A stretch of DNA of 64,000 nt, taken from assembly GCF_005930355.1 (NCBI RefSeq), contig NZ_VDBO01000019.1, positions 1 to 64,000 of the forward strand. The letters are read 5' to 3'. A program made the position numbers and the translations under genes. How positions within the stretch are numbered: the first letter of the stretch is position 1; the number at the start of each line of letters is the position of its first letter. Under the pieces are notes generated by a model. That model was not told where the DNA came from. It did not search any database and worked only from the letters and a program-made list of their open reading frames with translations. Positions 60,041 through 64,000 of this stretch are shown here, in pieces. This DNA is from Paenibacillus sinopodophylli (GTDB lineage: Bacteria; Bacillota; Bacilli; Paenibacillales; Paenibacillaceae).

Positions 60041-60466
60041 TTAGTTTTGTTCGGTAAAGGCTTTGAAATTGTCCACGATCGCTTGCCAGCCTCCTTGCTG
60101 GAACTCGACGGAATTGGAGCTTTCCGCGTCGAACGTTTCAATGACCTTCGTCTCATTCCCTTGATCGACGAAAGCAATATCCACTCTTCTTCCGCCTTCC
60201 ATGGTGTAGCCGATCGCCTCATGCCGATTCACGACATCGTAGACGCCGCCAAAATCAAAGCCCATGCTGCCATCCTTCGCTTCCATCCGCGTCAGAAACT
60301 TGCCGCCGACCCGCAGATCGTTTTCGGCTCTCGGCGCATGCCAGTCCTTGGACGCTTGATTCCACTTCGTGATGTAATCCGGCTCGGTCCAATAGCGCCA
60401 TACCTTCTCGACAGGGGCTTGAATGACGGCTTGCACGGTTACTTTCGTCGGTTGACTCATTTCCAT
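60041..60466 (-). CDS. SRPBCC-family (AHSA1-like) protein
   Basis: 141 residues. TVQAVIQAPVEKVWRYWTEP, then KWNQASKDWH, GGKFLTRMEAKDGSMGFDF, and a C-terminal helix WQAIVDNFKAFTEQN are the START/Aha1 helix-grip fold. Such proteins hold hydrophobic ligands in bacteria. It follows the ECF sigma factor by 76 bases on the same strand and is its likely operon partner, a setting common for ECF factors with a SnoaL tail. Confidence 0.9.
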   Translation of the reverse strand: MEMSQPTKVTVQAVIQAPVEKVWRYWTEPDYITKWNQASKDWHAPRAENDLRVGGKFLTRMEAKDGSMGFDFGGVYDVVNRHEAIGYTMEGGRRVDIAFVDQGNETKVIETFDAESSNSVEFQQGGWQAIVDNFKAFTEQN

Positions 60467-60542
60467 TTGAAATAGACACCTTTCTCATGATATTCGTCGT
60501 TTGGTTATTCTCAATGATATAGACGTAAGCCAATGACGAAAT

Positions 60543-61499
60543 TCATTGGTCAATTCGCTCAGGCAGCCCAAATCGCGAAAATAATGGCGTATGAATAAAG
60601 TTTTGAACGTGCAGGATTTGATTTTCTTTGGTTTCGATGACGTGGATGCCCCAGGGTACCAGGCCAGAGCCCTCTTTGCCCGGCATATACTGGGCCAACG
60701 CTGGATAGCCGCCATTGACCGTAATGGGCACAAATCGCGAACCTTCGCAATGCCAGCGAGTAAGCGAATAGAAGGCGGACAAATCTTCCTTGCCGCGGAT
60801 CCACATCTCGAAGGGCGGCATCGACATGCAGCCTTCCTCGTGGAACAACGCGACGAGCGCAGCAATATCGAATTGCTCGAAGGCCTCCACATACCGGGAC
60901 AGCAGCTGCTGCTCCGGTTGAACGTCCATGCTGCTGAGTTCATCCGAGCGAAGCTGCGCCCGGTCCATCGTCTCTCGGGCTCTTTGCAAGGCGCTGTTCA
61001 CCGCTGCCGGTGATATCGCCAACGTTTCCGCAATCTGCTTGGAGGACCATTCAAATACATCCTTCAAAATGAGTACCGCGCGCTGCCGCGGAGGCAAGGT
61101 CTGCAGGAGAGCGATGAAGCACAGTTGAAGAGTATCTCTACGGACGAGCAGATCCTCCGGATTGCCCCCAAAGTCGGGAGCGGGCCAGATCCAGGCGGCG
61201 TCCGGCAGCGTGTCGCGCGGCTCGGCGATGGCGACGGCCGGGTCGAACAGGTCAACAGGAAGCGCGCGGCGTTTGGATTGTCTCAGCTTGTCCAAGCACA
61301 GGTTGGAGGCAATCCGATAGACCCACGTTTTGAACGAGGAATCCTGTCTGAACATGCTCCAGCTCTGCCAGACCCGAATACTCGTCTCCTGAACGGCATC
61401 GTCCGCATCGTCCATGGAGCCTAGCATTCGGTAACAGTACGAGGTTAAGCCCGGCTTCAAGCTTGCAAATAATGATTCGTCAAATGCGGTCTCGTTCAT
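60543..61499 (-). CDS. ECF sigma factor with SnoaL-like C-terminal domain (SigJ/ECF41-like)
   Basis: 318 residues; GGGAGG is 5-6 bases before the ATG. Region 2 at about 10-80 (YCYRMLGSMDDADDAVQETSIRVW, positions 22-45; then FKTWVYRIASNLCLD), region 4 at about 125-185 (LPPRQRAVLILKDVF, WSSKQIAETLAISPAAVNSAL). A SnoaL-like domain fills about 200-315 (RYVEAFEQFDIAALVALF, HEEGCMSMPP, HVQNFIHTPLF). In ECF41-type factors this tail controls the sigma factor in place of an anti-sigma factor. The neighbours (SRPBCC, VOC) fit that group. Confidence 0.9.
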   Translation of the reverse strand: MNETAFDESLFASLKPGLTSYCYRMLGSMDDADDAVQETSIRVWQSWSMFRQDSSFKTWVYRIASNLCLDKLRQSKRRALPVDLFDPAVAIAEPRDTLPDAAWIWPAPDFGGNPEDLLVRRDTLQLCFIALLQTLPPRQRAVLILKDVFEWSSKQIAETLAISPAAVNSALQRARETMDRAQLRSDELSSMDVQPEQQLLSRYVEAFEQFDIAALVALFHEEGCMSMPPFEMWIRGKEDLSAFYSLTRWHCEGSRFVPITVNGGYPALAQYMPGKEGSGLVPWGIHVIETKENQILHVQNFIHTPLFSRFGLPERIDQ

Positions 61500-61732
61500 C
61501 GCGGCCTCCCTTAACTATCTCCCCGAAGGGTTGTACCTTCATTATATGCAATGAAGCGGACAGCCTCAATCCGAATCAATAGGCAGGATATAGTACTCAT
61601 AGATAAAAATTCAGCACGATCGTACTAATAAGTCAATAACCACTAAATTAACCCTTGTCTATACTCTAGAAATAATTCGTAATACCTCACGCCAGGACTT
61701 AAATGTTGGAGCTATCCTACCCGTTAACTTAA

Positions 61733-61762
61733 CGAGGCTGCCGCTTTATGCCGGCAGCCTCG
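61733..61762. terminator. Terminator-like hairpin in the repeat block
   Basis: CGAGGCTGCCG pairs with CGGCAGCCTCG; TCTTT follows on the plus strand. No gene ends next to it on either strand. Confidence 0.6.
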
Positions 61763-61779
61763 TCTTTATGAATATTCAG

Positions 61780-61796
61780 TTATTGCTCGCCGTTAG
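61780..61796. repeat. Cassette-region hairpin motif, copy 5
   Basis: TTATTGCTCGCCGTTAG: the right arm CGTTAG is intact and the left arm has changed; TTTAG follows. Confidence 0.55.
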
Positions 61797-62226
61797 TTTA
61801 GCCTTTAAAAAAATCACCTCCAGTCAAGATCCCCAACATCCTTATTCAAGGTTCAATGTAAACATTTGTTGCTTACCATTGAACTTTCTTCAATTTTATC
61901 TTCAAAGTAACAGGTTCTTCAAAGCCAAATTTTCTTGGAGTGTACCGCCGTTTTACTCAAACTTTTGCATAACCAAAAAAATGTAAAAAAACGGAACCCC
62001 AATTCCATGGGATTCAGGTTTGTAAGTATAATTAGAGGAAGTTAGTTGCCATAGTAATGGATTAATACCCTTATAGACATCTTAATGCATAATATTGTTA
62101 TATTCCATTTCGTTTTGCATGTATCCTGTCAAATAACTTAATAAAAATAGGAGTGGTCTGCCTATGGCAAACTACTCCCAGTGATCATTGAACCAAAGTT
62201 TCCAGTTAGTGAACGTGCAACAGAGC

Positions 62227-64000
62227 TTAATCGATATTATGCAGGTATTGCAGGAGCCTCTTCAGCATGACCGCCGCCTGCGCCCGCGTCGCATATTCCG
62301 TCGGCGCGAAGCGTCCGTCTTCCATCCCCTTCATGATTCCGACTTCCGCTACACGGGCTACAGCCAATTGCGCCCATGAAGAGATGGCGTCGCGATCCGT
62401 GAACGCAGCCAACGGACTGTCCGTTTGACCATCTCCATCGGTTACATAGCCGGTGAAGATTAAGGCTCTGCCGATAATCACGGCCATTTGCTCTCTGGTG
62501 ATCGGGTCATTGGGCGCAAAACGGTCCGCACTGATGCCGGTCGCCAGTCTGTTCGCCACCGCCGCATTGACCGCTGGAGAATACCATGCGGATGCAAAGA
62601 CATCTGCATAAGGGGAACTGTCTTCGACCTCCTTCACGGAGAGCCCCAGCCCTCGAACGAGCAAGGTCAAGAATTCCGCGCGAGTAATGGTACCATCGGG
62701 CGCGAAACGGTCGGCCGTCGCGCCGTTCACCAACAGCTTGGTCGCTAAATGATCCACATCCGCCTTTGCCCAGTGTCCGGTTAAGTCGGCGAAAGTTCGG
62801 GACTTCACGTCTACGACCGTGTAGAGGCTGTTATGCGGCACATTCAGAATCGCTTCCGTTGAGCCGTCCGGTCTGGTTTCCAGCCGCGCGGGAACAAAAG
62901 CGACTGTTCCGGTCGCCGGATCATACTGAACGGCAACCAGATTGCGGTTCGCCACATCCCCGTCCAGTTTGATCGTCCGAACGATATACGTTCCCCCGAA
63001 ATCTTGCACATCCATCGTTTGCCCGTTCGATTCCACCGTCACCTTGTAATCGATAACGCCACCGAATACGGTAAATCCTTGGGAGACGCCGATCCGTTCG
63101 ATCTCATGTCGAATATCCTCGCTGGCCTGCTCCTGAATGATGCTCACAGTCAAATCCGATACTTCCGCATCGAGACGTTCTGCCAAACCTGCCAGGTCGA
63201 GCGCACTTATTCGCAATTGGTAGCTGGATCCATTCAGCTTCACCTCAATGATCGCATTCAGATAACTTTTGGCCATCTCCTCGATCCAAGCAGCCGGAAG
63301 CCGTGTCTGCACGGCATGCTCTCGATCGTTTATCTCAATCGTGATAAGCGGTTCCTTCGCCTCTCTCAGAAGCTCCAGCACTCGTTCCTGCATCCGTTCG
63401 GAGAGGATGACCTGTTCAATCACCGTGCCATCAGGACGTTTGACTTGTTCGATGTCGGACGAATCAACAAGTGCGGTAATCCCACCAGCCGAATTAATCA
63501 TCACGGTGGAATTCGATACCGGTCGATTACCGCCAACCGACGAAGACGGTGTTGAGATACCGGTGACGGCAACCACCTTCACCGCTTCATTGCCTGCCTT
63601 ATCTCGGGCATATACGGTATAATCGCCGTTCGCAGTGACAGTGAATTGAGTCTCAGACAAAATATCAGTTCCGCCTGTTCCGTCGGAGAAATCAGCCGCT
63701 TTGAGATTGCCCTTCAGCCACCGAAGCACCGTCAGTGCATTACCAGCCGATTCACCGTACACGCTTGTCGCCGCTTTGATTACTTGCCGCGTCGATCCGT
63801 CAGGCTCAGCCGTCAGCGTAACATAGGGCGGCATCGCCACGATGTAGATTCCGCTCGTATCCAGCGTTCCGTACGTTAGCGAAGCGGCTCCGCCGGAGGC
63901 GCGTACGATGCTGGCGCCGTTCGGAAGCTCCAGTGCTGCGGCAACTTCGATGCCATCCGAATCCGCAATTCCGGCTGGAACTTTGTATTCGAAGGTCAGC
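62227..64000 (-). CDS. SLH-anchored surface protein (3' part; start beyond window)
   Basis: The frame is open from the right edge to the stop at 62227, giving the last 590 residues. The first visible part is beta-rich with an Ig-like module (DYTVYARDKAGNEAVKVV). A spacer (STPSSSVGGNRPVSNS) leads to a 250-residue domain (AAWIEEMAKSYLNAIIEVKL, IEVKLNGSSYQL, FTVFGGVIDYKV) that also stands before the SLH block in the proteins at 16610 and 25075. Three SLH domains end the protein (FADLTGHWAKADVDHLATKL, YADVFASAWYSPAVNAA, AFTDRDAISSWAQLAVARV). It is wall-anchored; the binding part lies outside the window. DNA is visibly richer in G+C than most of the window. Confidence 0.9.
   Translation of the reverse strand, partial: LTFEYKVPAGIADSDGIEVAAALELPNGASIVRASGGAASLTYGTLDTSGIYIVAMPPYVTLTAEPDGSTRQVIKAATSVYGESAGNALTVLRWLKGNLKAADFSDGTGGTDILSETQFTVTANGDYTVYARDKAGNEAVKVVAVTGISTPSSSVGGNRPVSNSTVMINSAGGITALVDSSDIEQVKRPDGTVIEQVILSERMQERVLELLREAKEPLITIEINDREHAVQTRLPAAWIEEMAKSYLNAIIEVKLNGSSYQLRISALDLAGLAERLDAEVSDLTVSIIQEQASEDIRHEIERIGVSQGFTVFGGVIDYKVTVESNGQTMDVQDFGGTYIVRTIKLDGDVANRNLVAVQYDPATGTVAFVPARLETRPDGSTEAILNVPHNSLYTVVDVKSRTFADLTGHWAKADVDHLATKLLVNGATADRFAPDGTITRAEFLTLLVRGLGLSVKEVEDSSPYADVFASAWYSPAVNAAVANRLATGISADRFAPNDPITREQMAVIIGRALIFTGYVTDGDGQTDSPLAAFTDRDAISSWAQLAVARVAEVGIMKGMEDGRFAPTEYATRAQAAVMLKRLLQYLHNID

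Larger units (their letters stand above)
61500..62226. other. Intergenic region with one cassette-type repeat block
   Basis: No gene is supported over 727 bases. At 61717-61796 it holds a complete repeat block: partner motif, terminator hairpin, 17-base palindrome. The rest is A+T-rich; a frame at 61768-61986 lacks a ribosome binding site. Confidence 0.5.

Noticed and set aside
56739-61796. The repeat array as a classical integron with attC sites
   Set aside because: The palindromes are only 17 bases and do not fit the GTTRRRY/RYYYAAC pattern of attC. No integrase gene lies in the window.
61768-61986. 72-codon plus-strand frame in the long gap
   Set aside because: Starts inside the repeat block, has no ribosome binding site, and its composition is that of A+T-rich noncoding DNA.
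1-64000. tRNA, rRNA or prophage genes
   Set aside because: No cloverleaf-like sequence, no rRNA sequence, and no structural, lysis or integrase phage genes were recognised on either strand.

Overview
The window looks like chromosomal DNA of a Paenibacillus-type bacterium (Bacillota, Paenibacillaceae). The basis is the many surface proteins with S-layer homology (SLH) domains, AGGAGG-type ribosome binding sites, frequent TTG/GTG starts, a SpoIIP-like sporulation amidase, Fur boxes ahead of siderophore lipoproteins and AraC/siderophore-binding fusions of the Btr type. The genus is inferred from gene content, not from a marker gene. I see no rRNA, tRNA, CRISPR array or prophage.

Layout. 1-2141: 5' part of a secreted protein made of alternating 94/96-residue repeats. 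2606-8471: uridine kinase, a PUA-like protein, an overlapping pair of ADP-ribose enzymes (NADAR and bacterial PARG), a GH43 glycosidase joined to the tail of a destroyed carbohydrate-binding protein, and a FusB-type EF-G-binding protein behind a leader with possible upstream ORFs. 8934-16023: a two-component system, a membrane DJ-1/PfpI protein, DinB, DNA-alkylation repair, SMI1/KNR4 and a PQQ-type propeller. 16610-28998: cell-surface block with a Kelch/SLH protein, a 7TM kinase with a REC-BTAD regulator, and a possible surface redox set (ResA-like thioredoxin, a low-complexity protein ending in CEEGC, and a 1307-residue SLH protein with two thioredoxin-like domains). Two of these genes share a related attenuator-type leader RNA.

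29503-46782: iron-acquisition region holding three AraC/siderophore-binding-protein loci. In two of them the AraC frame runs without a stop through a Fur box and a lipoprotein start into the binding protein, which would give an AraC-membrane segment-binding protein polypeptide. Among them lie a nitroreductase, DUF423, an 789-residue fused isoprenoid enzyme, a TM2 protein, an IS630 remnant fused to a Crp/Fnr DNA-binding domain, a hydrolase, a soluble chemoreceptor-like protein and a HEAT-repeat protein. 47302-55406: VanZ, a drug-efflux MFS pump with divergent TetR regulator, a SpoIIP-like hydrolase with two SH3 domains, and an N-terminal-SLH protein.

55512-59248 is a worn region: an SLH/cadherin-like pseudogene, an orphan MazE/AbrB-type antitoxin with an in-frame stop, and a row of small minus-strand ORFs separated by copies of a 17-bp hairpin motif (CTAWCG-N5-CGWTAG). 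59545-61499: VOC protein, SRPBCC protein and an ECF sigma factor with a SnoaL-like C-terminus. 62227-64000: C-terminal part of another SLH protein that runs off the right edge.

Several frameshifts (NADAR start, GNAT gene, IS630) each sit at a homopolymer one base short of the expected frame, so sequencing error must be excluded before these genes are called broken.
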